This document shows, piece after piece, positions 1-13,300 of a stretch of 64,000 nt of DNA. Numbering within the stretch: position 1 is the stretch's first letter; every line of letters starts with the position of its first letter. This DNA is from Dasypus novemcinctus. Lineage: Eukaryota > Chordata > Mammalia > Cingulata > Dasypodidae. The position numbers were made by a program, and so were the translations under genes. The stretch spans positions 12,490,739 to 12,554,738 of the forward strand of contig NC_080701.1 of assembly GCF_030445035.2 (NCBI RefSeq), read 5' to 3'. The notes below the pieces were generated by a model. It saw only the letters and a list, made by a program, of their open reading frames with translations. It did not search any database and had not been told where the DNA came from.

Positions 1-124
1 GAGGGAGCAGTCGAGAGGCTGGAGACTGAGCAGCACTTTTGTGATTGTTTCACAGGGCAACAGAAAATGAGGCTTGGGGTGCAGAGCCCATCCAGGGACA
101 TGGGCCTGGCTGGTCCCAAATATT

Positions 125-557
125 TAAGGTTAGAGGCTAAGGAAGCGGACATGGCTCACCTGACAGAACATTTGCCTACTATATGGGAGGGTCCAGGGTT
201 CAAACTCAGGGCCCCCTGACCCGTGTGGAGCTGGCCCACGTGCAGTGCTGATGCGTGCAAGGAGTGCTGTGCCACGCAGGGGTGTCCCCCGCATGGGAGT
301 GCCCCACACGCAAACAGTGTACCCTGCAAGGAGCCCACATGAAAAAAGCACAGCCTGCCCAGGAGTGGTGCTGCACACACAGAGAGCTGACGCAGCAAGA
401 TGGCAACAAAAAAGATGCAGTTTCTCAGTGCCACCAAGGGCACAAGCAGACACAGAAGAACATGCAGCAAGTGGACACAGAGCAGACAACGGAGAGAAGG
501 GGAGAGAAATAAATACAAATAAATCTTTAAAAAAAGAAAAAAAAGGTTACAGGCTAT
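125..557 (+). mobile_element. DAS-type SINE, long form
   Basis: A tRNA-like head (aagcggacatggctca, then a ggttcaaac-type B box), the GC-rich body common to the long copies here, and an A-rich tail. It is flanked by a 14-bp near-perfect duplication, aaggttagaggcta (125-138) and aaggttacaggcta (544-557). Confidence 0.88.
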
Positions 558-689
558 AGCTCAACTTTTTTTTCTTATAGCTCAGCTTTTAATCATGTTT
601 GAAATTGGATTAAGTTGGTCCTCAATTGTTAGTATCCCTGAGATCCTTTCAGAAGCAGATATAATCATCTCCAGAAGAGGACAGCATTG

Positions 690-899
690 CCCTAGACCAG
701 GCATTCTTAACAAGGGGTCCGTGAGTTTGAAATGAAATTCAAAAAAGCATTATTCTTGTTAGGACCTATGTTGGTGCAGGTGTGGTATAGTTATTAAATA
801 ATACACAGTATGATTGGACTTTGTAAGAGTTCCGTGGTTTTCACCTGACTGGCAAAGGGACCCATGGAACAAAAAAGGTTAAGAACTCCTGCCCTAGAC
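690..899. mobile_element. hAT-type MITE with 8-bp target-site duplication
   Basis: The 194-bp element at 698-891 has inverted ends: CAGGCATTCTTAAC on the left and GTTAAGAACTCCTG on the right. A perfect 8-bp duplication CCCTAGAC flanks it (690-697 and 892-899), as hAT transposases leave. It is too short to encode a transposase. Confidence 0.85.
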
Positions 900-1143
900 T
901 CAAACTAATACAAACACTCGGTAAATGCAAATTCTAACACACCATAAGAAATATCCCGGCACACGAGGATTCAAGGCAAGAAACATGAACTAAAACCAAA
1001 AGAAACAACATATGTAGAAACAGAACAATGGGGACTCCAGTTTATTGGACTAATCAGACACAGACTTTAAAATAACTATGCTTATTATAATCAAGAAGAT
1101 AAATGGCAAGACTGGATTTTAACAGAGAACTGGAAACTATTTT

Positions 1144-1474
1144 AAAGTGGAAATTCAATGAGATGTGGAGGCGTTTTCGGGACTTGGAGTTGTCCTCCTA
1201 CAGCCCCCTGGGTGGAACGTGGGGGAGAGTGGGCTATGATGTGGACCATTGACCATGAGGTATAGCGGTGCTCAGAGATGTATTCACCAAGTGCAATGAA
1301 TGTCTCATGATGATGGAGGAGATTGTTGCTATGGGGGGAGGAGTGGGTGAGGGGGGTGAGAGGTATATGGGGACCTCATATTTTTTGAATGTAATATTAA
1401 AAAATAAAGACAAAAATAAAATAAAATAAAATTTCTCCTAAAAAATAAAAATAAAAAAATAAAAGTGGAAATTC
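1144..1474 (+). mobile_element. 5'-truncated L1 3' end with target-site duplication
   Basis: A 305-bp insert (1157-1461) ending in an A-rich tail, flanked by a perfect 13-bp duplication aaagtggaaattc (1144-1156 and 1462-1474). The end resembles other L1 tails in this window. Confidence 0.8.
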
Positions 1475-2140
1475 TAAGACTAAACTAAAAATACAATAAC
1501 CAAATTAAAAATTGAAAGATTAGGCAAGTATGGAAAATAAGAGGGTGAGAGATTTGTGACAAGGTGAAAAGATCCAACATATTTGTAAGTGGAGTCCCAG
1601 AAGAAAAGGAAAGAATGGCTCAGAAGCAACAGCTAAAGGGAGAATTAGAATTTTATAAAATTTATTAAAGACATTAAACCCAAGTTGGAGAAACCCTAAA
1701 ATCCCAAACATGATAAAAAGAAATTCCTACTATAATTTCTGAAAACTAAAGGCAAAGGGAAAATTCATAAAAAGTCAGATCTGGAGTCATCTGCAGCTTA
1801 TGAACTCTCCACACCAGCCAAAGCTGCCAGTGAGAACAAAACCTCACACTGAGGAGAAACTACTGATATATTTCACATTGAAAAGAACAAAGTAAATAGA
1901 CGCAAAAGAAAAAGGAGATCCAGATAAAAGTGGAGTTGTTTTTAAAGATTAGTGCCAGAAGGTCTCAGAAAGAATGATGCCACACTTTTTAAATATTTCA
2001 CAAAAGCAAAAGAAGAAGAATGTGTGCTACAACCAAGAAGCTTGAAAAACTATTCTGGTATGTCTCCCCTCTAAACTTTCAAGAAAATTAATTTCATATA
2101 AAAATGAGAAAGATTAAAGGGTCATGGTCAAATCCCATAT

Positions 2141-2525
2141 AAAATTACTATGAGGGAAGCAGATGTGGCTCAAGTGATTGAGCTCCTGTCTATCACACAG
2201 GAGGTCCAGGTTCAGTTCCTGATGTCACCTAAAGAAGACAAGCAAGACAGTGAGCTGATGTGATAGGCTAGCATTGCGAGCTGATATAACAAAATGACAC
2301 AACAAGAGACACAAGGAGGAAAACATAATGAGAGACAGAACAAAGCAGGGAGCAGAGGTGGCTCAAGTGATTAAGCACCACCCTCCCACACGGGAGGTCC
2401 CAGGTTCAGTTCCTGGTGCTTCCTAAAAGGAAGACAAGCACACAATGAACAGACATGGCAAATGCAAACAAGCGGGTGGGGAGAAATAAAGAAATTAAAT
2501 ACATCTTTTAAAAAATTATTATGAG
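2141..2525 (+). mobile_element. DAS-type SINE, dimeric
   Basis: Two tRNA-like heads in tandem (ggctcaagtgatt near 2,165 and 2,350), each followed by a ggttcagttcct B box. The flanking duplication is aaattactatgag / aaattattatgag. Confidence 0.85.
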
Positions 2526-3185
2526 AACAAGAGAGTAAGTAGTAGAAAAATAATTAATGAAAGCACACCAGAAAATGTATGCCTACAAAACAGATGAAAA
2601 CTACAAAACAGATAAAAATTATAATCTGTTTCAAAATGAGCTAAATTAATTATACAAAATATAAGAGAACAATATAAATCAGCATTAGAAAAACTCAGAA
2701 ATTAGGTGCTAGAACTCATTTTAAAAATTAGAAATTAAAATCATTTCAGAAACAAAATTTAAACTGGAACAAACGAACAAATACAATTTAAAATGCTTTA
2801 AGAGGAACAGAAAGCAAAACACAGGGAAAATTTTTTATTACTTTTTTGAAGGAAAGTGACAAAAAAGAAGATTCAACATACATATAATAGAAGGTTCCAC
2901 AAAAAGAAAACCAAGGCAGTGGAACAATACGAGTATTAAAAACTATAATCCTAAAGAACTTTTCTACAAATGAAAACAAAATTCAAACTACATGTTGCAA
3001 GGGCACATAGTATACGTAGAAAACTGACTTAGGGCAATGAAGACTAAGACATATTCTGGACTTAAAAAAAAAAAAGTCCTATTGGCTCCAAGCAAAAAAG
3101 ACTAAAGACTAAGTCACTCATAAAGGAAACCGCACTATACCAAATTTTTAACAGCATCATTTTATGCCAGAAGACAATGAAATAA

Positions 3186-4310
3186 TATATTTAATGAAAA
3201 TCAAGGTAAGTAAAAGACAAGGATTTTCTGTCCAGCCAAGCCCAAGACTGCTCCATGGCCAGTTTGGGTTCCCCATGCTCCTGAACAAAAAAGGCAAAGA
3301 AAAAGGCTACTGTACTCTTTTTGTATCTCTTTTCGGTTGAGAGAGGGACCAGATGCAACAACTTGCCCTTCACCTAAGAAGGGCCATCTCCACATACCCC
3401 ACATCACAGGATGCTTAAATATTTCAGAGGTGGCAGTCCCTGGAACTTTTGTTGGATTCATTTCCACCCTCTGACATGCATATGTCTTGCCAGTAAGTAT
3501 ACTTATTATACTAAATTGCGACTTCTTGCTCACTAGGTCCAATCAGCGCAATGTAATGGCCGAGTGTGAAGTCTTATAGAAGGGAAAGATGATCAAAGCT
3601 GCCTGTGGACCAAATTATGGCAGAGGGCTGGATAGCTGATACACCTGTGAGGTGGACTGTGCCGGTGTATTGCTGCCCTTGCCAATGAAAAGAAAGAGCT
3701 TCTGGTGGTCTTTCCTAAGAGGTGTTGAGAAAAACAGCATTTGCCAGATCCAAAGTTGCATACCAGGTACCAGGAGATGTGTTAATTCACTCAAGCAATG
3801 AATCCACATCTGGAAAATCAGCTCAGGTAGAGTCACCATCTGATTCAGTTTACAATAATTCACTATCCTTCTCTAAGATCCATCTGTTTTCTACACAAGC
3901 CAAATAGGAGAGTTAAATGGGGATGTGGCAGGAACCACTATCACTGCATCTCCAAGTCCTTGATGATGGCACTGATCTCTACATTCCCTCCAGGAACGAG
4001 GTATTGCTCTTGGTTTACTATTTTTGTAGGTAGAGGCAGTTTCAGGGGCTTTCACTTGACCTCTCCTACCATAACAACCCTCACTCCACAGGGCAGGGAA
4101 CCAATGTGGAGCTTTTGCCAGTTGCTGAGTGTATCTATTCCAATTATGCATCCTGGAATGGGGAAATAATCAAAGGACGAATTTGGGGACCCACTACACC
4201 CTTCAGAGACCTGGAGGAAGCAACTGACAGAACTTAGTCATATCACTATGCTTAGCTTCAAGGGGCAAGGAGGAGGAATGACCTTTCCCCCCAAAGAGCT
4301 TACAGCGTAG
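3186..4310 (-). mobile_element. ERVL-type pol fossil (reverse transcriptase region)
   Basis: The minus strand shows reverse-transcriptase-like stretches of an ERVL-class retrovirus (a SPFNSPIWLV-type motif near 3,890-3,930). It is a broken, old copy with several breaks; no LTRs were recognised next to it. Confidence 0.6.
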
Positions 4311-4327
4311 CGAGGAAGACCTACACT

Positions 4328-4765
4328 TAAAAGATCATTACCGGGAAGCGAACTTGGCCCAATGGATAAGGCGTCCACCTACCACATGGGAGGTCCGCGG
4401 TTCAAACCCCGGGCCTCCTCGACCCGTGTGCAGCTGGCCCATGCACAGCGCTGATGCGTGCAAGGAGTGCCCTGCCATGCAGGGGTGTCCCCCACGTAGG
4501 GCAGCCACGTGCAAGGAGTGTGCCCCGTAAGGAGAGCCGCCCAGCGCGAAACAAAGTGCAGCCTGCCCAAGAATGGCGCCGCACACACGGAGAGCTGACA
4601 CAAGATGATGCAACAAAAAGAAACACAGATTCCCGGTGCCACTGATAAGGCTAGAAGCAATCACAGAAGAACACACAGTGAATGGACACAGAGAGCAGAC
4701 AACTGGGGGGGGGGAAGGGAGAGAAATAAATAAAATAAATCTTAAAAAAAAAAAAGATATTACAA
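4328..4765 (+). mobile_element. DAS-type SINE, long form
   Basis: Head gggaagcgaacttggcccaa with B box ggttcaaac, GC-rich body, poly-G run and A-rich tail. Flanked by aaagatcattac / aaagatattac. Confidence 0.88.
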
Positions 4766-4849
4766 TGCAATGCACCTAAGAGAAAAATAAATGAGTGTAC
4801 AACGTGTTGTAGAAGAGCGATAAACTAGTTTTGGCGGATAAGGGTCAGA

Positions 4850-5317
4850 ATGGAAGAGATCAAAGAGCTTCAGATAGAAGTCTATTTGAAACTACAGAAA
4901 AAAAACCTTAATTGGCTAAAATACCAGAAAACTCATCCTAATATCTGCAAGGTTCTGCTGAACACGCACGTGAGTACACCTGCAAAGCTTTTCTTCCGCT
5001 CCCTTCCATCTCTTTCTCCTTTTTATGCCCTCCCAACCAGGCATTTCAAACCCACTCCCTTAGACTTAGGAATGATGAGGGGAAAGTCAGAATATTTTCC
5101 AGAAATGACAAGGAAATGCAAACATGTAACAGAAGAAACGCTCCAGTGGGAAATGGCAGGGATGGGGAAGCGCCGGCCGTACTTACTCAGCCTCCTTCCC
5201 TCCTTTCTCTCGAGGAAGCCTTGGAAAGAGCCAAAGGACAGTCCAAAGGCCTCCCCAGAGCAGTCTGAAAATCACCAATCTAGTCAGGTCTCTATATTCA
5301 CGCATTCTTTTCTTTAG
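4850..5317 (+). other. Open 155-codon frame, no recognised product
   Basis: A plus-strand open frame of 155 codons with no recognisable domain, signal peptide or membrane segment, lying between repeats. It is Ser/Pro/Lys-rich and may be a chance frame. I give it no function. Confidence 0.12.
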
Positions 5318-5382
5318 ACTCCAATGACCAGCAATAACATGCTCAGAAAAAGATCTGAACATAGTGGTTTTCTGTTTTTCTC

Positions 5383-5462
5383 AAGAGGTACCAGGGATTG
5401 AACCTGGGACCTCGTGCACATGAAGGAGATGCTCAACCACTGAGCTACACCCGCTCCGCAGC
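5383..5462 (-). mobile_element. DAS-type SINE, short form
   Basis: The reverse complement shows a tRNA-like head with A box tagctcagtgg and B box ggttcaatccc. It lacks the GC-rich body of the long form. Confidence 0.8.
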
Positions 5463-5779
5463 AGTGTTTTAAGAAAACATCCAATTTAGATTACAAATCA
5501 CTATCACTGCCCCAATCTATAGCAGGTTTAATTAACATTTTTATTTTGCTCCCCAAGTAAAACATACTTACTGCAAGATTATCAACTACTGGAGGAAAAC
5601 AAAAACAAAACTAAAACTCAAAACATAGCTAGCAAATAGGGTGGAATGGAAATAAATTGGATTCTTTTATTCTACCTCCTACTAAGAAGAAATGGGACTT
5701 AGAATTTAAAGCAATATACCAAAAAGAAAAATTGTTTTTTCTGCAATATAAATTAAAATTTCTACCAAGTTTTACTGAG

Positions 5780-6040
5780 ATGAAGAAATGATAGTCCCTA
5801 ATTAACCTTTTTAAAAATATATAATTCAGTGCTCTTAATTACATTCACAATTGTGCTACCAGCACAATCATTCACTACCAAAAACTTTCCATCACCCAAA
5901 CAGAAACTCTATGGTTTAATTCTTAACTCCCTATTCCCTACCCAACCCTGTCCACTGGTAACCTATATTCTAATTCACATTTTAAGTCCAAAGGAAGGTT
6001 GGTTTTTAAATTAGTCACTAAAATGTAAGAATGAGGCTAT
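5780..6040 (-). mobile_element. Old L1 3'-side fragment
   Basis: Contains the reversed mammalian L1M stretch around ccaaaactttccatcaccc and cctattccctacccaaccct. Confidence 0.55.
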
Positions 6041-6094
6041 CAGACTACAGAGTGTAATCTCAGATGACGGCGTGGGAAGTCTGGAGAACTTTCA

Positions 6095-6372
6095 CCGCCA
6101 CCGTCCCCAGATGGCTCCCTCATCTGTCTGTTTGTGGTCTCTGCTCGTCTTCTTTAGGAGGCACCAGGAACCGAACCCCAGATCTCCCATGTGGGAGAAG
6201 GATGCCCACCTGTGTGAGCCACAGCTACTCTCTGCTCGATGTGTCTGCTCGTTCGTCAGCTCATCATGTCCGCTTGTCTTCTTTAGGAGGCACTGGAAAC
6301 CAAACCCGGAACCTCCTATTTGGGAGGTGGGTGCCCAACTGCTTGAGCCACATCCACTCCTTTTTTTTTTTT
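6095..6372 (-). mobile_element. DAS-type SINE, dimeric
   Basis: Two reversed tRNA-like heads (ending gtgagccacagc near 6,230 and gcttgagccacatccactcc near 6,360), each preceded by a reversed B box (aaccgaacc, aaccaaacc). Confidence 0.82.
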
Positions 6373-6564
6373 AAAGCAAATTTTTTAGCAGACTTTAGCA
6401 ATAATTCCTAAATTATTTTTTCAAAATATTTACCAAATGATGGTAGCTAAGGCCTGACAACCATGGGAAATTACTGTTTACAGGAGACAGAACTTCTTTA
6501 TAACCTTTATTTGGGGGGGGGGGGAATAAATAACAGCAATTGTGTTAACACTGGTAGAAAAAAT

Positions 6565-7364
6565 GAGAATGACACAATCTTTGTTTTTATTTATTCTGTC
6601 ATTTTAATTTAAGACAAACAGACAACTACAAAGTATATGAGATTCCACAGAGAAATGCATGCTTTTGCTATTCAAAGACGTTGCAAAGCATTGGAACTTT
6701 ACCTCTTAGGAACTGAAGATATATGGAAGTTTCAAGCATTTTTCTCAGCACACAATCACTCACAATAACTTTCTAAATGCTTATTTTCTAACTTTTCCTA
6801 AGAAGGGTAATTCTCCCTTATAAGAACCTTTCCACCACCACCACGACCACCACAGAAGGATTGAAAGCTCCTTAGCTCAAAGCGGTCAGAACCCGCAGGC
6901 TAGCAAAACCAGTAGCTCAAAGTTTGTCTAAGTGTTTGAAGACCAGAAAACACCAAACAGGAGAACTATTGCTTCCTTAAGGTACTAATGTATCTACTAA
7001 AACTACCTTAAGAAGGAAGTTTTCTGTATTCCGTGTCTACTGATAGAAAGTCCTCATTCTTAGTGCTTTTCATGGCATCACAGATTTTAGAAACAAAACA
7101 TTTTCAGCATTCCACAGTAATCGTTACTTTCAAAGTGTGCAATAGACATATGCATTTTATACTAACACAATTCTCTACCAAGCATTTTGTCATATAGCAA
7201 CTCAGCCTCAAATAACAGGTACAAAAAGCTATACGGAACAAACCACCACAGGACTTTTGAATATTCCCTTTTCCCAGTTGTTAGCAGGTTAGCACTTTTT
7301 AAAAAGAGAAAGTGATGAAAACTCAAATTTTGCATCTGAAGTTTGACTTCCACTTTCTATCTTC
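6565..7364 (-). other. SARAF: SARAF 3' UTR (probable)
   Basis: Non-repetitive sequence directly after the stop. Overlapping AATAAA signals on the minus strand lie at 6586-6595, so cleavage near 6,565-6,575 is likely. A second AATAAA lies at 6506-6511 and could give a slightly longer form. The end is inferred. Confidence 0.55.
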
Positions 7365-7390
7365 TTATCGTCTTCTGGTACCACCATATC
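7365..7390 (-). CDS. SARAF: SARAF coding exon 6 (short terminal coding exon)
   Basis: Only 26 coding bases: the end of a Gly codon, then YGGTRRR and TAA, identical to the human C-terminus. The acceptor reads TTCTAG. It is too short to be found by ORF length and was placed by frame and homology. Confidence 0.93.
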
Positions 7391-10300
7391 CTAGAATAAG
7401 AAGAGGTAAATTAAGTTGTTTTTTCAAAACGTATTAAAATTGCTTATAACTTTAAAATTGTTTATTATTCACAAACAGAGGTGAGAGATATACGAGGGAG
7501 GAGGGAATGAGCCCATGAGACGGAACAGGGCATGCAGGACACAAGGAAACCCCTCCCCTCAATCACCCTCCTGAACGTCCTCCCGTCTACTAAACTCACA
7601 CATGCTTCCCACGAGCACTTGTAGTCAGGGCTGAGGCCAACGTGTTACAGGCCATACTCGAAGCCTGAGCCCAAGGGCAGACAGGCCCGTGGGACAGAAG
7701 CCACAGCCTGCCCCTTCCACAGCTCCAGCAACAGAAGCAGTGAGGAGGCGGGTGAGGACTCTCAATGGTAAACGCCACCCAGACCTCAGGAGCAGGACAC
7801 ACGCACCCCCTGCACGCAGGCTGCACGACTGCAAGTCTCCCAGTCAGACGAGTCTCAGCTTTATTCAGGTTTTCTTTTTAGGTTATTTGGTAACATTTTA
7901 TAGGTTTCTTCACCTAAGTCCCACACATTTCTGGTTGATATTTATGATTTTTTTTTAAATTTTGTTCCCATTGAGAATGAGTTTTCTTTTATCATGTGAT
8001 GTCCTATCTAGTTTTTCTTGTAAAATATTTTTTTTAAAGTACAGAAAACAAAAATATACAACTCAATAGATTGCCACAAAGGAAATATCCATGAAACCAC
8101 CTGTGACAATATCGTCTCCCCCTTCTGTGACTTGCCTTTTCTTTCTCTTATTGCATGAAATCTTTTGATAAACAGAAATTCTTAGTTTTAATACAATCAA
8201 AGTTATCGCTCTGGGGAGGGGGCTGGCGGTTAGTGCTTTTTTGTGTCCTGTTTAAGAAATCTTCCCCTACCCTGATGTCATGAAGACACTCTCCTAGACT
8301 ATCCTTTAGGATGACTGTATATACTGATTCCAGTAATTGCACTGTTACTGGGGAACACATTCTGTATGACTTCAAGCCTTTGAAATCTGAAACATACTTT
8401 ATGGCCCAGCACCTGGTCAATTATTCTAACTGTTCTTTGTGTCTTGAAAAGCCTGTTTTCTGCAGTTGCTGGGTGTTACTCCTGCTTCTTAGCATTTTGC
8501 TTATTTCTGTACTCCTTCCTTCCTGTGTCAATTTAGTTTTAAGTATGTTACCACACAATATACAGGTGACTTTTGTTTAACTGTCATCTTTGGAATGTGT
8601 AGGTTTAATTTTACCATTTCATTTTATCCATTTAATTTTACATACTTTCCTATTGTTTACTTTTTATTTTTATCCCTTCATTTTAAAATAATTGAGGTTT
8701 TTTCTTTCTTTTCCCTCTAGCGATTTAAAATGTCTTCCTATTTCTATTCTTCAAGTGAGTACCCCTTTTTTAAACTGCAGTACAACATACACCCAGAAAC
8801 CTATAAAACTCCTAAAGATGTACCAAGTAAACAAATCCGTATAACCACCGCCCAAGTCAAAAACTCAGCAGAGCCCCAGGAGCCCCCTCCTCATGTCTCC
8901 TCCCAATCACTAGCCCCACTTTCTCCCCAGCTAACCACTGTGTACATCAAACACATACGTTAGTCTTGCTTGTTGTGAACATGTGTATTTATAAAATATA
9001 AATGCTGTGATCTAGTATATTATATATATTCATTTACGTCTGCTTTCTTTATATTTGGAAGATTCATCCACATTATTGCATACAACAGTTCATTCGTCCT
9101 CATTGATATTCTACTGTATAAATATCATTCAATTTATTTATCCATTCTATTCCTAATGATTATGTGAATTACCTCCAACTGGAGGCTAGTATTAATAGAA
9201 ATGCAATGAACATTTTTGTATTTATCTTTTAATGTACATATGTTATGTTTCTGTTATATATATATATATCTAAGAGTGAAATTACCGAACCTTGTGTATG
9301 CATATGTTCAATTTTAAACGGTGTATTAGTCAGCCAAAGGGGTGCTGATGCAAAATACCAGAAATTCATTGGTTTTCATAAAGGGTATTTATATGGCGTA
9401 GGAGTTTACAGATACCAGACCATAAAGCATAAGTTACTTTCTTCACCAAAGTCTATATCCATGTGTTGGAGCAAGATGGCTGCCAACATCTGCAAAGGTT
9501 CAGGCTTCCTGGGTTCCTCCCTTCCTCAGGCTTCTCTCTAGGTTCAGGGTTCCTCTCTTCCCAGGGCTTGCTTTTTCCTGGGCTCAGGGATTCTCTCTTC
9601 CTGGGACTTGCTTCTCTTTGCTCTGTGAACTTACTTCCCAGGGCTCCAGCTTAAGGCTTCAGCATCAAATTCTAACATCAAAAAAACCCCAACTCTTGCC
9701 TTTACCGTGCCTTTTATCTGCGAGTTGCCACCCACCAAGGGATGGGGACTCAATACCCTACTGATTACTTAATCAAGTAAACCTCTGAATCCAACATAAT
9801 CTCATATGCCCAGAGGAAAAAAAGTTTACAAACATAATCCAATATTTCTTTTTTAAATTCATCAATAATATCAAACTGCTACAGATGGTAATATCAAAAT
9901 TTACATACAAACCAGCACTAGAATTCCACTCTTAGATCTTGAAACATATTTAAATATATTTTTCTATCAACTTTAAGAATTAATCATTGTTCTATAACTT
10001 TTACCTCCTAAAAAAAAAACACAAATCCAAACTACAGCTATCTATTACTTTCTCATTACCCACCACCCTTCCATTCTCTGTTGATTAGATGGATTTATAA
10101 CTCCAAATAGTTATATTATATACCTTTGCTTTTTACAAAATACTCTTAGCAATTACAGTAATAGTATAATCATGTCTGACAATTATTTAATGGTTCAACA
10201 CATTTTTATTGAAATTTATTGAATTTTAAAAGTTCAAACTTCTACTTAGAAATTTCCATGTTAGACTTTAAAGGATCCTTACAGATGACAGAATTAAGTA

Positions 10301-13300
10301 TATGGGGAAACCAAGGTCCAACAAATTTAAGTTAAAGCCTTGGTTAGTAGTAGAGATGAGACTAAATGAAATCCCCACTTGTTTGTTTTTTTAAATATTT
10401 AGAAGTGGGAGGAAATAATGAATCTGAATTATATTTCAATCTCAGTTAATTGTGCTATTAATATTTTTAGTGGCTATACCAAATAAAATCATGCTCACTC
10501 AATATATAGATCATCTTCTTAAGTTCCCAAAATACTTCTGTACTTTGCTACTATGTAATAGGAACATCAATATTTTTGCACTTACCTGATGCTGTTCTGG
10601 TTCTCGTATCTGAGCCTGAATACGCTGAATAGCTACCTGAGCCTCCACGAAGTGGTGAGTAAGCGCGACTATTCCATGTGCTAGAGTATGATGGAGGATA
10701 AGATGGGTAGTACCAAGAGTCTGAAAAGGGTGTTGCTGCTCTATAAAGGCATAAAAATATGTCAGGCATTGTTCCTGTGCCTATAATTTTTAAATACTTT
10801 TGTTATCAAGTTTATTTTTCCCTGAATGTTCTGATATGTTAGGGTTAACATGAAATACTGTTTTATATTTCTTCCATTGTTATGATCAGTGTCAGGGGAA
10901 AGAAAGTGGTATTGAATAAATGTTCTTTCTTTTGAATTTCACTCAAATAACATCCAAACTTTAGCTACCATTAATATTCAAGCACTCCAAAATCTGGTCC
11001 CAAACTCTATCTAGCCTTGCTTATCATTCTCCTACCAAGCTAGACTAATGCTGTGTGCTTTCCTGATTTCTCATTTTCTCAGATATCAAGTAGCCTTTTT
11101 CCTATCTCATTATTTGTCTTTATAAATGGCAGAGGAAAGATGAAACACAACGGAAGAAAATAATATACTTAATACTGATCTATACACAAATAATTATATA
11201 TATAATATTGATGAATACATACAAATTTCTTTTCTTAAAGAAACATAAAATGAAATATGCCTACTTTTTTACTGGAGTGCAAAATAAACAGTAAATCAGT
11301 TACTCAACATAAAAATACATGCTTATGTTTGTTAGTGATATGAATAAAGACCTCTGTCTTCCAAATTTATCTACGGTTTATTTAATATTGACAGATCTAT
11401 ATTCCAAAGGAAAGGAGAAGAAATTAAGGTAATACTCTGGACAATTTAGTGTTCGTTTGTTTTTTAAGAGTCCCTCCCTCTTTCCCCCTTCCCCCCCGCC
11501 CCCATTGGCTCCCTCATCTGCTCATTGTCTTTGCTCGTTGTCTGCTCATTTCTTCTTTAGGAGGCACTGGAAACCGAACCCAGAACTTCCCATGTGGGAG
11601 GTGGGCACCCAACTGCCTAAAGCCACATCCACTCCCAACTCAGGCTTTTTAAAACTCACTGTTACTAAAATGCCCAAATAAGGTTCGTGCCTTTACATCT
11701 GAATTGGAGCATCGTCTCAATTTTCTTTATCTAACACAACATGATTTTACAGTCTAACCGAAGGCAATCATTTTCAAACAGGTGCTGTCCTAGCCATAGG
11801 GGAAAAAAAACTTCACTTAAGGAAGTTTGTTTAAATGGATTCTTACTTCCTCATCCCCAAGTATCTGATTTTAGTAGGGTACTGTCACCATAACTTATTT
11901 TCCCTTAATAAAACCAAATCCAGTCAAATTGTAAGCAAAACAAAAATGTCTCTAAAGAAAACTTTAAAGAGCAAATGAGATAAATACAAAACCTACCTAT
12001 TGCTGCCAAATAAATATCCTAATATGCCTCCAGTTCCCAATCCAGTCCAGAACCCAGGACCTGAATTTTCATATCCTTGTTGACCTCCAAAAGCACTGCC
12101 AAAACCAGAGGTTGCACCATGGCCAGTATTCTGTGATCCTTAAAATAAAAAATTATTATGCATCCTCACTTAAAGGCAACATAATCTATAAAAGCAAAGA
12201 TACTCTGACATTTCAAATATATTATCTGTACTATGCATTAGTAACAGGCAGTTCTCAATTTAAAAACAAGTTGAATTGAAAAAATATATTTCTAAAATGT
12301 TGGTTTATAACTAAGGAACACATTTCTCACAGACATGAAGAAGGGGTGTATTTTGGGACTGGGAGGTTTTCCTATGTGGTTACATCTGCCCAACTCAAGA
12401 TTAGCTGCCACGTGATCCATGTATCTTTAAAAATAAGACAAAAAAATTTTGCTCAAAAAAAAAAAAGATTAGCTACCAGAAGATGGCCCTACTTTTCAGA
12501 ATTACATCCTTCCTTTACTGTATCGCTAAGCTCCAAGTGATAGCTGTACCTGAATGTCTGAGAGGAATCCAAGTGGAGGCAGCCTGACTTGTGTTTGTAT
12601 GGGCTGGGAGACTGGGTCTTCATGAGACCAAAAAAGGTATACCTTCTGCTTGGAAAGAAATTTTTTTAATTGATGTAGAATATACATATGAGAAAGTCCA
12701 CTAATCTTACATGTAGAACCCAGTAAGTGTGGACATATGTATAATCCATGTAACTACCAACCATGTCAATAAAACATTTCTAGCACCCCCAGAAAGTTCC
12801 CTCATGATTATTCCTGGTCAATACCTGTCCATGAGATAGGCACTATTCTGACTTCTCCTGTCATACTTTAGTTTTGTCCATTCTTGAACATTTTATAAAT
12901 TGTATCACAGTATATGCTTTTTGCATCTGGCACAGCATTATATCTGTGAGTCAACCATTCTGTTGCAAATATCAGTAGTTTGTTCATTTATACTGATTTG
13001 TAGTATTCCATTGTGTGAAAAACTCACTATTTGATCCATTTTAATGACTATGGACATTTTATTTCCAGTTTGGGACTTTATAAATAAAGCTGCTACAAAT
13101 ATTCTTGTGCATATCTCTTGGTCTATATATGCACTCATTTCTCTTGGTATATATCTAGGAATGGAATTGCTGGTCATAGGGTAGATATATGTTTAATTTT
13201 GGAATACTGACAGTTTTCCCAAGTACCTTACTATTTTTGTTTCCACCAGGCAAGGCATGCAAGTTCAGTCACTCCACATCCTTACCAATATTTGGCATGC

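Larger units (their letters stand above)
900..3185 (+). mobile_element. Old L1/HAL1 ORF1-side fragment, interrupted
   Basis: A-rich plus-strand sequence resembling mammalian L1/HAL1 ORF1 and its flank (for example gccagaagacaatgaaataa near 3,165). It is split by an L1 3' fragment at 1157-1461 and a SINE at 2154-2511. The coding frames are heavily decayed. Confidence 0.55.
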
